Below are positions 52,160 to 60,265 of a stretch of 64,000 nt of DNA, one piece after another (the first letter of the stretch is position 1; each line of letters starts with the position of its first letter). The notes beneath the pieces were generated by a model that was not told the DNA's origin, searched no databases, and saw nothing but the letters and a program-made list of their open reading frames with translations. The DNA comes from an uncultured Clostridia bacterium (GTDB lineage Bacteria > Bacillota > Clostridia > Oscillospirales > Acutalibacteraceae), in NCBI GenBank assembly GCA_937884995.1, contig CAKZZL010000003.1, forward strand, positions 1 through 64,000, read 5' to 3'. The position numbers and the translations under genes were made by a program.

Positions 52160-53416
52160 TTATATATACCAAACAGGAATCTGAAGCACGTTTTCCCTGA
52201 GACTGCCGGGCTGAGGATACATACAAATAATTGCCCCCGTACCGCGTTTCTTTTCTTCAATTTTATCAAGCACGGTAAATGCGCTTGTTTCGCTTGCAGT
52301 AACCTTTGAAGCGGATTTAATTTCAATAGGATAAAGGATGCCGTTTTCCTCAATTATGAAATCTATCTCGCTTTCCAGTTCGATTTCTTCACCGTTTTGC
52401 TTTATCTTCTTTTTATCCCTACCGCGATAATAGGAAACAAAATAACGGTAATCAAGACCTGCATTTGAGAAAGATTTCAAGAGCTCTGATATAACAAAGG
52501 TTTCAAATATATGACCGTTCATAGCACCATATGCAAGGGCTTCTGCACTCAACCAACGCGTCAGATAGCAGGCAAGTCCTGTATCGCGGAAATAAAGTTT
52601 AGGCGATTTGATGGCGCGTTTAAGAACAGATGCCGTGTAGGGTTCCAGTAAATATATAACGCCGGAGGCTTCAAGAATTGAAATCCAGTTTTTAACTGTT
52701 CCGATGTCTTTGCCGATTTCACTTGCAATGCTGCTGTAGTTAAGAATCTCTCCCGTTCTTGCGGCTGTTGCAATCATAAAACGTCGAAAAGCGTCTAAGT
52801 CCTGCACGGCAGACAGTTCGCGTACATCTCTTTCAATATACGTTTTAACATAATCTGCATAAAAAGACGCCCAGTCGAGGTTCTTGTCCTGTAACGCGGG
52901 ATAAGAGCCGCGGTGAATAATTTCCCAGATGTTTTCAGGAGCTTTTGCCGTTTTCTGCCTTTCTGTAATATATTCCAGAGTGGGAAGAAATCGTTTGTTA
53001 AAAGAATCGCCCTGAATTTCTCTGAGCGATAATCCCGCAAGCTCAATTATATTAATTCTGCCAGACAGCGTTTCGGAAACGTTTTGCATTAATTTGAATT
53101 GCTGTGAACCTGAAAGGCAGAACAGTCCTTTTTCATCTGTTTCGTCGCACTTGATTTTAATATAGCGAAACAATTCGGGTGCTCTTTGTACCTCGTCAAT
53201 CGTAACGGGAGGTTGGTTGAGCATCATAAACATACTTCCGTTTTCTTTTGCTTGTTCTTCTATAAAGGGGTCGTCAAGAGAAACATACTTCCTATCAGGA
53301 AATATTTGTTTAAGCAGTGTAGATTTACCTACCTGCCTTGCGCCTGTTACCAAAACAGATTTATATGTTTCGCTTGATTTTAACAGCCTTTCTTCTAAAT
53401 GACGGGGAATATACAT
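52160..53416 (-). CDS. AAA-family ATPase with DUF4143 C-terminal domain
   Basis: 418 aa from the ATG at 53416, with GGTGA five bases before it; an ATG at 53428 has no useful site. Walker A GARQVGKSTLL near residue 33, Walker B-like PPVTIDEVQRAPELF near 73, sensor LSGSQQFKL, then the DUF4143 part with ERDVRELSAVQD, PKLYFRDTGLACYL and the nuclease-like EIDFIIEENGILYPIEIKSA (D-ExK pattern) near 350-370. Such ATPases are common, often strain-variable, with unproven roles. The leader can hide the ribosome site. Confidence 0.92.
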   Translation of the reverse strand: MYIPRHLEERLLKSSETYKSVLVTGARQVGKSTLLKQIFPDRKYVSLDDPFIEEQAKENGSMFMMLNQPPVTIDEVQRAPELFRYIKIKCDETDEKGLFCLSGSQQFKLMQNVSETLSGRINIIELAGLSLREIQGDSFNKRFLPTLEYITERQKTAKAPENIWEIIHRGSYPALQDKNLDWASFYADYVKTYIERDVRELSAVQDLDAFRRFMIATAARTGEILNYSSIASEIGKDIGTVKNWISILEASGVIYLLEPYTASVLKRAIKSPKLYFRDTGLACYLTRWLSAEALAYGAMNGHIFETFVISELLKSFSNAGLDYRYFVSYYRGRDKKKIKQNGEEIELESEIDFIIEENGILYPIEIKSASKVTASETSAFTVLDKIEEKKRGTGAIICMYPQPGSLRENVLQIPVWYI

Positions 53417-53664
53417 GTTAATCACCATAGCCTTTCAGGCAACAAATAGTTCATTAAAAATCACCTAAATCCTGTGTTGCCTGAACAGGCGTTAATGGTG
53501 ATTACAGCCAACGCTCGTTGTTGCGTAGCGACAAACTGAGCGGGCAATATAATTGGTTAGTGTGATTTTTCACACTAACGTCTCCATTATTATATGGCAA
53601 AATTAGAATTAAATTCTAAATCTGCCACGATTATAGCATATTAATAATAAAAATTCAAGTGCCG
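53417..53664 (-). promoter_or_regulatory. Promoter, operator and structured leader of the AAA-ATPase gene
   Basis: Minus-strand TATAAT at 53594-53589, with a perfect 17-bp palindrome TTAGAATT-A-AATTCTAA (53603-53619) over the -35. The transcribed leader (about 160 nt) has hairpin TTAGTGTGA/TCACACTAA (53557-53578). It also has a nested pair of perfect repeats: TAATCACCAT (53419-53428) with ATGGTGATTA (53495-53504), and TTCAGGCAACA (53434-53444) with TGTTGCCTGAA (53475-53485). The first arm contains the ribosome site GGTGATTA. Confidence 0.65.
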
Positions 53665-56600
53665 TTAATCCTTTTTCAAAACGGTTTTCTCAACGCTGTC
53701 AAGCAGCAAATCAAAAAGAAGATTCCGTTTGCCGAGTGCAACAATATACTGCACGGCTACGGTTGGCTTAACTATTACGTCAAGCAATTCTCTGCATTTT
53801 ACAGATACGGCTTCACGGTATGAAACGGCGGCGGACTTGTCCATATACGCCTGCATCATCTGTGCAAATGCTGTTGAATCTGTATCACGAATCAGCCTTT
53901 TGTTATCAAGCGCGGCGTTTTCGTCGTCAATATCGGCAATCAAATCGTACAGCACTTTGTAACCGCCGAAACGAAAATCACAAAGGAGAGAATAATAATC
54001 CTTAAAATCATCGTCGGGAAGATATCCGTTCAGGAAATCTTCTCTTTCTTTTTCTCCCATCAGATGCCAACGCTCACCCCGTATTGCATTTCGAATTGCA
54101 GAAATACGTTCAGGGGAAAGTAGTTGGAAAAGCGCATACAGTTCATCAGAATTATATATTTTCTCTTGCCCTCTCGAATAAAGAATACGGTCAATACCGC
54201 TTTTGCGGTTCTTGTTTTTAATCGGAACCTTGCAAAAGCGGATGCGGTTGAGCACCGCCTCATAATCCGAAATTAAGTCACTGACTGCAGAAAGAATATC
54301 TGCATCAAGATTATCTTTCCAGTTATCGTTAACCGCAAAAGCAAACAGCTCGCTGTCCTTTGCAGGATGAGCCTTTATCTTCGGCGTGTGTTTTTTCAGC
54401 TGACGGGCAAAGTACGGGAGCAGTTCAAGGTTTGAACTGACGGCGTTCCAGTCAGTCTGAGAAAAGAATTTGTTGATTTTGTCTCGGTGAGTGTCCTGAT
54501 ACCATTCCCGACGGGTTTCTGATTGTTCAACCAGATTTTTGTAAGTCAGGAAAATACTGCGTGAGATACTTCCGCTGCCGAGATATTCGGTAAGGTCGGG
54601 CTTAACTCCGCTTTTTGCAGAGTCAATTTCAAGACCCGTTAATATAGCGAGCGTTTCCGTTTCCTCACGACACTTTTTACGCAAAGCGGAATCGGAGTTT
54701 TCATCATAAGCAATAATGCTTCGGTCAAGCGCGGCATTTGATATCTGACCGACGCGTGAAGAAAATGTGCTCTTTACCGTTTCAAATCTCGCTTCCCAGT
54801 CGTCAGCATTACGGATAAGCGGTTCGGCATCGGGGATTTTTAAAAGCGGAATGTTGTTCATATTGTCAAGACTGTCAAGGTCATAATTTCGTTTAACCGC
54901 CGCATTGATAATCGGATCGGATATGGTTTTAATCATATCGCCGTCATAGTCTGCTCCGCCGAGTCGTTCTGCGGCGAGCATATGCGTGTCAATGATAACG
55001 ATATCCGAAAGATGACCGAGATAATGCTTTCTCATCTGCTCGACCTGCGGATAAACGGCTAACTGAATTTCCTCGTTTCTTGCAATATGCGGATTACGAA
55101 GAAGCGTGCATTCGCCGCCATGTTTGTACGCAATCTGCGGCGCATAGTATGAATTCTTTGCAAAGCGATTGGAAACGGCAATTGAATAAAACCTTCGCTC
55201 TCTGCTGTCTTTTATGCCGGTGTGCGAAAGCAGCAAATTCAAAATCTCAATTAAATCACCGGAAAGAAATCGATTGTCGCCTGTAACGATTAACTTCCCG
55301 AGCGCATATTTTTTCAATATGTTTTCAGCATGGCTCTCTAATTCTTTTGTGTAAACGGGCTCGTTGATAAAAAGGGGATTGCTTTTCAGTATGGTAGCTA
55401 AAAGATAATTCTTCGTTTTGCGGTTGCGCCTGTTCAGATATTTAAGAAAATAGTTCAGACGGTATTCTTCATCCGCACAGAGATTGTAGTAAGCAGTTTC
55501 CGTTTCCTTCGTCAGCCAGTTACGCTCATCATCAGCAGGGGAAGAAGTCCAACCGTCAGGTAAATCGGCAGGACGAAATTCATCTCTTGTAAGCGAAAGC
55601 GTATTCAAAAACTGATAGTTCAATTCCGTAAATTCTTCGGGATGTTCCTTGCTGACGTTTGTGATATACAAAGCGTGATTGTATTCAGAAAATGCCTTCC
55701 AGTAGTCAGTCCACGTCATACCGTTATCAAGCAACCAGCCGTAGCCCTTGAACATACTTTTGGTAAGAATAATATCCACATCCTTAACCTTGTGAACGGT
55801 TCCGAAAACGTCCGTTATCGTCTTTGTTCCTGCACTGTGAAGAAAGTCTTTGAAATCAACCTGGTGCAGCATACCTTTTACATACGGCAGACGAATCTGA
55901 AAAGAGGTATGACAGTGTTCACCGCAGTAGGCTTTGTCAATAACGGCGGCGTATTCTTTTGAGATAAGACCTTCGCCGTCAAAACCTGTTACTTCCACTG
56001 CGCCTCTCGTTTCTTTTCTTGTATATTTACGAACGGAATTATTCGTACCGTCGTCTTCAACTGTAATAATTCTCGTTGCATCAACGGTGTATTTTTGATT
56101 ATCAATTACGATTACCCGATGCGGCTTTTCAATATTTATGTTTTCAATTCTCGTTCCCGAGGACAGCAGCAGTCCGTTATACGCATAGAGTTTTGAAAGC
56201 TGACATTCTCCGATTGTCATACCGAGCATTATTCTTTTTCTTATCGGCTCATAGTAGTCGGTGCGGATAAAAGATAACTTTGCATTGCGGCTCATACTTG
56301 CAGAACGTTCAAATGCAACGAATTGAAATGCACTCGAGCCGAAGTCAAGCGTGATACCTTCGGGACGAAACATATCTCTTGCTCTGCTCTGAAGGTCAGC
56401 GTATTTCTTTAAACTGCTGTCTCTGTCAAATATGTTTTCAAAGTTGCAGTAGAAGATTATATCTTCAAGTTCGGTGATAATATTTTCCTCTCCAACACTA
56501 AAATTGTTTCCGTTTTTCTCACACATAATCTGATAGAACAGGGCGTTGCTTTCCTGTTCATGAGAAGCAGAAATAACCCTGCACTTTTCTGTCTGTGCAG

Positions 56601-56700
56601 AGTTGAGATTGAAGATTGTTCTCCCCTCGGAATTCAGTTTTGAGTTTGCAATTATGGCTCTTGCAGATAGTTCATAAATGCGATATTTCTTTGAATTCAT
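53665..56700 (-). CDS. Cell-type RNA-dependent RNA polymerase (RdRP/QDE-1)-like double-psi beta-barrel polymerase
   Basis: 1011 aa. Motifs of eukaryotic RdRPs occur in the right order: AFQFVAFERSASMSRNAKL (124-142) with LYAYNGLLLSSGT (171-183); GFDGEGLIS (239-247, compare FSDGIGKIS); FQIRLPYVKGML (267-278, compare FQIRYGGYKG); GECTLLRNPHIARNEEIQLA (529-548, compare RNPCLHPGDIR); LSDIVIID (564-571); and GGADYDGDMI (581-590), whose DYDGD is the metal-binding DxDGD of the barrel. The C-terminal ~420 residues are mostly helical. The phage SPbeta protein YonO is a known bacterial relative used as an RNA polymerase. It is divergent from the mobilization genes. Template and role are unknown. Confidence 0.82.
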   Translation of the reverse strand: MNSKKYRIYELSARAIIANSKLNSEGRTIFNLNSAQTEKCRVISASHEQESNALFYQIMCEKNGNNFSVGEENIITELEDIIFYCNFENIFDRDSSLKKYADLQSRARDMFRPEGITLDFGSSAFQFVAFERSASMSRNAKLSFIRTDYYEPIRKRIMLGMTIGECQLSKLYAYNGLLLSSGTRIENINIEKPHRVIVIDNQKYTVDATRIITVEDDGTNNSVRKYTRKETRGAVEVTGFDGEGLISKEYAAVIDKAYCGEHCHTSFQIRLPYVKGMLHQVDFKDFLHSAGTKTITDVFGTVHKVKDVDIILTKSMFKGYGWLLDNGMTWTDYWKAFSEYNHALYITNVSKEHPEEFTELNYQFLNTLSLTRDEFRPADLPDGWTSSPADDERNWLTKETETAYYNLCADEEYRLNYFLKYLNRRNRKTKNYLLATILKSNPLFINEPVYTKELESHAENILKKYALGKLIVTGDNRFLSGDLIEILNLLLSHTGIKDSRERRFYSIAVSNRFAKNSYYAPQIAYKHGGECTLLRNPHIARNEEIQLAVYPQVEQMRKHYLGHLSDIVIIDTHMLAAERLGGADYDGDMIKTISDPIINAAVKRNYDLDSLDNMNNIPLLKIPDAEPLIRNADDWEARFETVKSTFSSRVGQISNAALDRSIIAYDENSDSALRKKCREETETLAILTGLEIDSAKSGVKPDLTEYLGSGSISRSIFLTYKNLVEQSETRREWYQDTHRDKINKFFSQTDWNAVSSNLELLPYFARQLKKHTPKIKAHPAKDSELFAFAVNDNWKDNLDADILSAVSDLISDYEAVLNRIRFCKVPIKNKNRKSGIDRILYSRGQEKIYNSDELYALFQLLSPERISAIRNAIRGERWHLMGEKEREDFLNGYLPDDDFKDYYSLLCDFRFGGYKVLYDLIADIDDENAALDNKRLIRDTDSTAFAQMMQAYMDKSAAVSYREAVSVKCRELLDVIVKPTVAVQYIVALGKRNLLFDLLLDSVEKTVLKKD

Positions 56701-56818
56701 ATCATCACCGATTAGATTTTATCACATAACCTTTCAAAATGCAATATGAATATTGTGTCCACTTTTATTTCCCTTTTCAGGACACGGTGTTTAATACTGC
56801 GAAAGGAAAAGTTTAATT
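56701..56818. promoter_or_regulatory. Divergent promoter region between RdRP-like and HTH genes
   Basis: 118 bp, AT-rich. GTGTCC (about 56755) and GGACAC (about 56780) form a spaced inverted repeat that may bind the downstream HTH protein. AAAGGAAAA serves as ribosome site for the gene at 56819. Confidence 0.5.
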
Positions 56819-57127
56819 ATGGTTCATAGTAACAAAAAATTCCCTTCAGGCAATTTCTTTATCGTACCAAATTGTATCTATAAAGAAAAACTGAAGGCGA
56901 GGGACTTTGCCGTTTACTGTTATCTGTTTCACCGTGCAAATATGAAAAAGTTTAACTGCTATCCTTCAAGAAGCACTATCGCCAAAGAATGCTGTATGTC
57001 CGAGCCTACGGTTGATGAAGCGCTTAAGGTGCTTGAGGATAAGGGTTTGATTTCTATTACACACCGATATGATTACACAAACGGCAACAGACTCAGCCAT
57101 CTCTACACTATCAATAAAATTTGGTAG
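56819..57127 (+). CDS. Small winged helix-turn-helix protein (HTH_36, replication-initiator-like)
   Basis: 102 aa. KLKARDFAVYCYLFHRAN, YPSRSTIAKECCMSEPTV and ALKVLEDKGLISI make up a winged helix as found in HTH_36/RepA-N-like DNA-binding domains of plasmids and integrative elements. It is too short for a full replication initiator, so a regulator or partial initiator is likely. Divergent from the RdRP-like gene; a strong terminator follows. Confidence 0.8.
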   Translation: MVHSNKKFPSGNFFIVPNCIYKEKLKARDFAVYCYLFHRANMKKFNCYPSRSTIAKECCMSEPTVDEALKVLEDKGLISITHRYDYTNGNRLSHLYTINKIW

Positions 57128-57237
57128 GGGTGGTTTAAAAACTTAATAAAAATAATAAGAAATACCTCCGAAGCGAAAATTGACGCTGAAACTTGATTGA
57201 TTATTTCAATATTTCGAAGAAATTATTGAAAGCAGGT

Positions 57238-57271
57238 AAAAGCGAGGCGTATCTCGCCACGCCTCGCTTTT
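57238..57271 (+). terminator. Strong hairpin upstream of the mobilization genes
   Basis: AAAAGCGAGGCG / CGCCTCGCTTTT perfect 12-bp stem with a 10-nt loop. Works as a terminator for the HTH gene; as the only strong GC-rich stem next to the relaxase genes it could also be part of oriT. Confidence 0.85.
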
Positions 57272-57278
57272 GACATCA

Positions 57279-57297
57279 GCCCGCAGTGCGGACTGTT
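57279..57297. other. Inverted repeat, candidate oriT/RHH-protein binding site
   Basis: CAGCCCGCA-G-TGCGGACTG (nine-base arms, one mismatch), just before the RHH gene. The core CCCGCAGTGCGGACTG (57280-57295) recurs as CCCGCAGTGAGAACTG at 59346-59361 just after the relaxase gene (14 of 16 identical). Paired sites around mobilization genes suggest protein binding or the transfer origin. Confidence 0.5.
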
Positions 57298-57351
57298 TTT
57301 GAAATTTTTTACAGGGGTATGCTCAAATTAACAATTCAGGAGATGATTACA

Positions 57352-57756
57352 ATGGAAACGATGAAAAAGTTTGCGTACTTTCAGCTGCCGAGTCAGGTGG
57401 AACAAATGGATAAAGTGCTGCCTTTATCCAACTGCGTCAACCGAAGTGACTTCGTCCGCACGGCGATTGATTTCTATATCGGCTACCTTTTGCAAAATGA
57501 AAATGCAGATTATCTCTCGCCGATGATAACTTCCGTAATCAAAAATGAAATTCGTCATACGGAAAAAGGTATGTGCGAAATGCTCTTCAAGATGGCGGTT
57601 GAAATCGGAAAATTAAACCGTCTTAACGCAGCGTTTAATGATTATACAGGCGTGGACTGGCAAGAACTTAATAAGGTTGTCAATGAAGAAGTTGCTCAGA
57701 CCAACGGGTATATTTCTCTTGAATCTGCTGACAAACTTATGCATGGTGACGACTGA
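57352..57756 (+). CDS. Ribbon-helix-helix mobilization accessory protein (MobC-like)
   Basis: 134 aa from the ATG at 57352 (AGGAG about nine bases before it). N-terminal KKFAYFQLPSQVEQMDKVLP and NRSDFVRTAIDFYIGYLL give the strand plus two helices of a ribbon-helix-helix DNA-binding fold; the rest is helical. Such proteins bind oriT and help the relaxase. Its stop (TGA) overlaps the relaxase ATG. Confidence 0.82.
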   Translation: METMKKFAYFQLPSQVEQMDKVLPLSNCVNRSDFVRTAIDFYIGYLLQNENADYLSPMITSVIKNEIRHTEKGMCEMLFKMAVEIGKLNRLNAAFNDYTGVDWQELNKVVNEEVAQTNGYISLESADKLMHGDD

Positions 57757-59288
57757 TGGCAAAGATAATTGTATCGAGCAGGTTCATCAAAAATCCGTCT
57801 GCTCAAAATGCAGGAAAACTCGTAAAGTATATGGGTACTCGTGAAGGCGTTGAAAAGTTACCGAAAGGTACTGACAACGCTATTGCTACTCAGCAGCAGT
57901 ACACTTTAATCAACCGTATCACAAAGCACTTTCCCGAAACGAAAAAGTATATTGAATACGATGACTTTATGATGAAGCCTTCAAAGGCAAATGCAACGGA
58001 ATTTATCAATGTAGTTGCAGAACGTGAAGCAGACCGTACCGATGAACTTAAGAGCCTTGTTTCATATATTGCTGAGCGCCCAAGCGTTGAAAAACTCGGC
58101 TCGCACGGTCTGTTCTCTGCAAAGGATGAAGCGATTAATCTTGATGACGTTGCTAAAAAAGTTTCAAATCATCAGGGAGTCGTCTGGACGCACGTCGTCA
58201 GCCTGCGCCGTGAAGATGCGGAGCGGCTTGGCTACAACAATGCTGACGCCTGGAAGCAGTGCGTACGCCGCAATATGAATGAGCTTGCCGAAGCGCATAA
58301 GCTCAAGCCGAGCGATATGGAGTGGTACGCCGCTTTCCATAACACGACGCACCATCCGCACATTCATCTGATAGTCTTATCAAAAATTGGTCAGGGCTTT
58401 CTTACGAAAAAGGGAATGGAAAAGATGCGAAGCACCTTCGGTAACGATATTTTCCGTAACGAACAACTGAAATTATTCAGAGAGCAGACTGCTATTCGTG
58501 GCGAACTGAAAGCGGAAATGGATGAAGTATTGAACGGTATTTCAGTCAGGCGTTTTCCGCTTACAGATGAAACTGCCGAACTGATTAAGCAGCTGCAAAA
58601 TGAGCTTGCAAACTGCAAAGGCAAAAAGGTTTACGGTTATCTTCCCAAGAACGTCAAGAACACCGTAGATAATCTGCTAAAGCATATTGTAAATGAAAAT
58701 CTTCCGCTTCAATATATGTACGCAAAGTGGAACGAGATTAACCGCTTAAAACTTGCGCTCTATCACGACAGCGAGAAAACGCCTGACGTTCCGATTGAAG
58801 CGAACAAGGAATTCAAATCGCTGAAAAATATGCTTATAAACGCGGTGCAGGATTCGCTCATTTACGGTACGGATAACGGCTGGAAAAACATCAGCAAGAA
58901 CACGAATATTTACAACAGTCTGCTGGTGTCTATTGCCACGCTGTTCAGCAGCAAAGCGGCTGACCGCATCAACGAAATCAATGCGCAAAAGCGACAGCAG
59001 TCAGACGGCAAGGAACTCTCCAAAGAACAGCAGAAACGCATTGCTCACGGCGAGCGTTCCGTAGGCGGCGAATACACTAAGGTAGAGAAAGACGAAGAAA
59101 ACAGCCGCAGGGCAGCCGAAAATGCAGAAGCGTTACTCAACATCGGTGCAGGCTTTATTGACTTCGTCCTCCGCCGTGAAATTCAGCAACAACGCTATCA
59201 GCAACAACTTCAAAACACAAATCAGAACAACAGTAACGACACTGACGAAGACTTTGATGAAGACGAAGGCTTCGGTCAGTCGATGTAA
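57756..59288 (+). CDS. MobP3-type relaxase
   Basis: 510 aa. Residues 1-250 form the MobP relaxase domain: IIVSSRFIKNPSAQNAGKLVKYMGTREGVE start with the conserved Tyr of YMGTREG, VWTHVVSLRRED, and the metal-binding FHNTTHHPHIHL near 194-205. The C-terminal part is charged and helical with a Gln/Asn/Asp-rich tail. It nicks oriT and leads single-strand transfer, using the pore of a co-resident conjugative element. (Longer N-terminal quote given as family signature region.). Confidence 0.92.
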   Translation: MAKIIVSSRFIKNPSAQNAGKLVKYMGTREGVEKLPKGTDNAIATQQQYTLINRITKHFPETKKYIEYDDFMMKPSKANATEFINVVAEREADRTDELKSLVSYIAERPSVEKLGSHGLFSAKDEAINLDDVAKKVSNHQGVVWTHVVSLRREDAERLGYNNADAWKQCVRRNMNELAEAHKLKPSDMEWYAAFHNTTHHPHIHLIVLSKIGQGFLTKKGMEKMRSTFGNDIFRNEQLKLFREQTAIRGELKAEMDEVLNGISVRRFPLTDETAELIKQLQNELANCKGKKVYGYLPKNVKNTVDNLLKHIVNENLPLQYMYAKWNEINRLKLALYHDSEKTPDVPIEANKEFKSLKNMLINAVQDSLIYGTDNGWKNISKNTNIYNSLLVSIATLFSSKAADRINEINAQKRQQSDGKELSKEQQKRIAHGERSVGGEYTKVEKDEENSRRAAENAEALLNIGAGFIDFVLRREIQQQRYQQQLQNTNQNNSNDTDEDFDEDEGFGQSM

Positions 59289-59420
59289 ATGAAAAAATCC
59301 TGACGACAGTCAGGTAGAAAGGTAAGTATTGTGAAAACTATTAAACCCGCAGTGAGAACTGCAAAGAGATTATAAATTAAGGAGGTTGATATAAAATCAA
59401 GTAAGGAATAGTGTTGCCTT
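59289..59420 (+). other. Gap after the relaxase gene with hairpin and repeat core
   Basis: CCTGACGACAGTCAGG hairpin (about 59300-59315) and the 16-mer CCCGCAGTGAGAACTG at 59346-59361 related to 57280-57295; then AAGGAGGT, a strong ribosome site without a properly spaced gene start. Confidence 0.5.
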
Positions 59421-59492
59421 ATGGCAATTAAGTTCTATGACAAGCAGTTCCTTGAATATACTTTCAACAGCAGGGGAGAGAGTATATTATGA
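59421..59492 (+). CDS. Possible leader peptide (23 codons)
   Basis: ATG GCA ATT AAG TTC... encodes MAIKFYDKQFLEYTFNSRGE plus SIL, then TGA overlapping the next ATG (ATGA). Such overlap suggests translational coupling to the 54-aa ORF. Could equally be the tail of a decayed longer gene. Confidence 0.4.
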   Translation: MAIKFYDKQFLEYTFNSRGESIL

Positions 59493-59653
59493 AAGCGATA
59501 GTTTATCTGCCGAAAAGCGAAGAGCAATGGAAAGAATTTGAAAAGCAAGCCGGATATATCGTCGGCAAGGCTATGCTTGAAAGAATAAACTCCTTTCCGA
59601 TTTCGTATGCCGAAAAGACGGAAATACTCAAAGAACTGAAAAAGGAACTGTAA
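59489..59653 (+). CDS. Small helical protein (54 aa) of unknown function
   Basis: MKAIVYLPKSEEQWKEFEKQ... continues with AGYIVGKAMLERINSFPISY and a Glu/Lys-rich helix. GGGGAGAG lies eight bases upstream and a terminator follows at once, supporting a real gene. Last member of the mobilization transcript; no family recognised. Confidence 0.6.
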   Translation: MKAIVYLPKSEEQWKEFEKQAGYIVGKAMLERINSFPISYAEKTEILKELKKEL

Positions 59654-59657
59654 AAAA

Positions 59658-59692
59658 GCCGCAGCGGATTAATACCCGTTGCGGCGTATTCT
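59658..59692 (+). terminator. Terminator of the mobilization operon
   Basis: GCCGCAGCGG / CCGTTGCGGC stem with an 8-nt loop, then GTATTCTTTCTT. Confidence 0.8.
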
Positions 59693-59695
59693 TTC

Positions 59696-60247
59696 TTAAC
59701 AAACACCGTTGATTTTTTCCCATTTCTCAAACGGCATTTGACAGGTGTTATTTTCCCATTTTGAAACGGTCTTTCTATGTACGAAAAGACGTTCTGCTAA
59801 TTCGGTTTGCGTTAAACCATTAGCTTTTCTATACGCTTTTATCTGCTTGCCCTGGTTGTTCATAATGAAAATCTGGTAAGGCGTGTAAATCTCCTCGGGC
59901 GCTATATCAAGTATCTCGCAAAGCCTAATAAGCTTGTCCATATGATGAAGCTGATACTCGCCGTTTTCTATTTTAATATACTGCGAATAACTGACGCCGA
60001 GTAATTTGTGCATATCGCCTACATATATCTGTTTGTCAATTCTTCTTTTACGAATCCTGCCGTGCAGCGTGTTGCCGTCAATCTGCTCATACGATTTTTT
60101 GGAGTACTGCTTAAAATTGTTCACGAAAACACGATACGAAAAGAAAACTCCATACTCAATTTTACCGTAATGTATCCTGTGAAGCAAGGCGAGTCGATTA
60201 TCGGCGGATAAAACGCTCCACTCGTCAATTAGCGGGACATGGAACAC
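59696..60247 (-). CDS. Double-HTH (Cro/CI) ORF at the right end of the element
   Basis: Up to 183 aa. Two helix-turn-helix units: one around MHKLLGVSYSQYIKIENGEY (79-98), one around YRKANGLTQTELAERLFVHR with KTVSKWENN (139-168). No ATG occurs before residue 79 and no ribosome site is visible, so the start in the integrated state is unclear (GTG at 60247 lies in host DNA). In the excised circle the frame continues from the recombinase gene across attP, giving a fused protein of about 750 aa. Confidence 0.7.
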   Translation of the reverse strand: MFHVPLIDEWSVLSADNRLALLHRIHYGKIEYGVFFSYRVFVNNFKQYSKKSYEQIDGNTLHGRIRKRRIDKQIYVGDMHKLLGVSYSQYIKIENGEYQLHHMDKLIRLCEILDIAPEEIYTPYQIFIMNNQGKQIKAYRKANGLTQTELAERLFVHRKTVSKWENNTCQMPFEKWEKINGVC

Positions 60248-60265
60248 ATTCTGAGTGAAAACACC
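60215..60265. other. attR: right junction of the element
   Basis: Element sequence ...TCAATTAGCGGGAC meets host sequence GAACACATTCTGAG at ATG 60239-60241. Confidence 0.75.

Noticed and set aside
53665..56700. Fragment of the host RpoB/RpoC RNA polymerase
   Set aside because: Motif order and DxDGD context follow single-chain RdRP/YonO proteins, not RpoC (NADFDGD) with its neighbouring domains.
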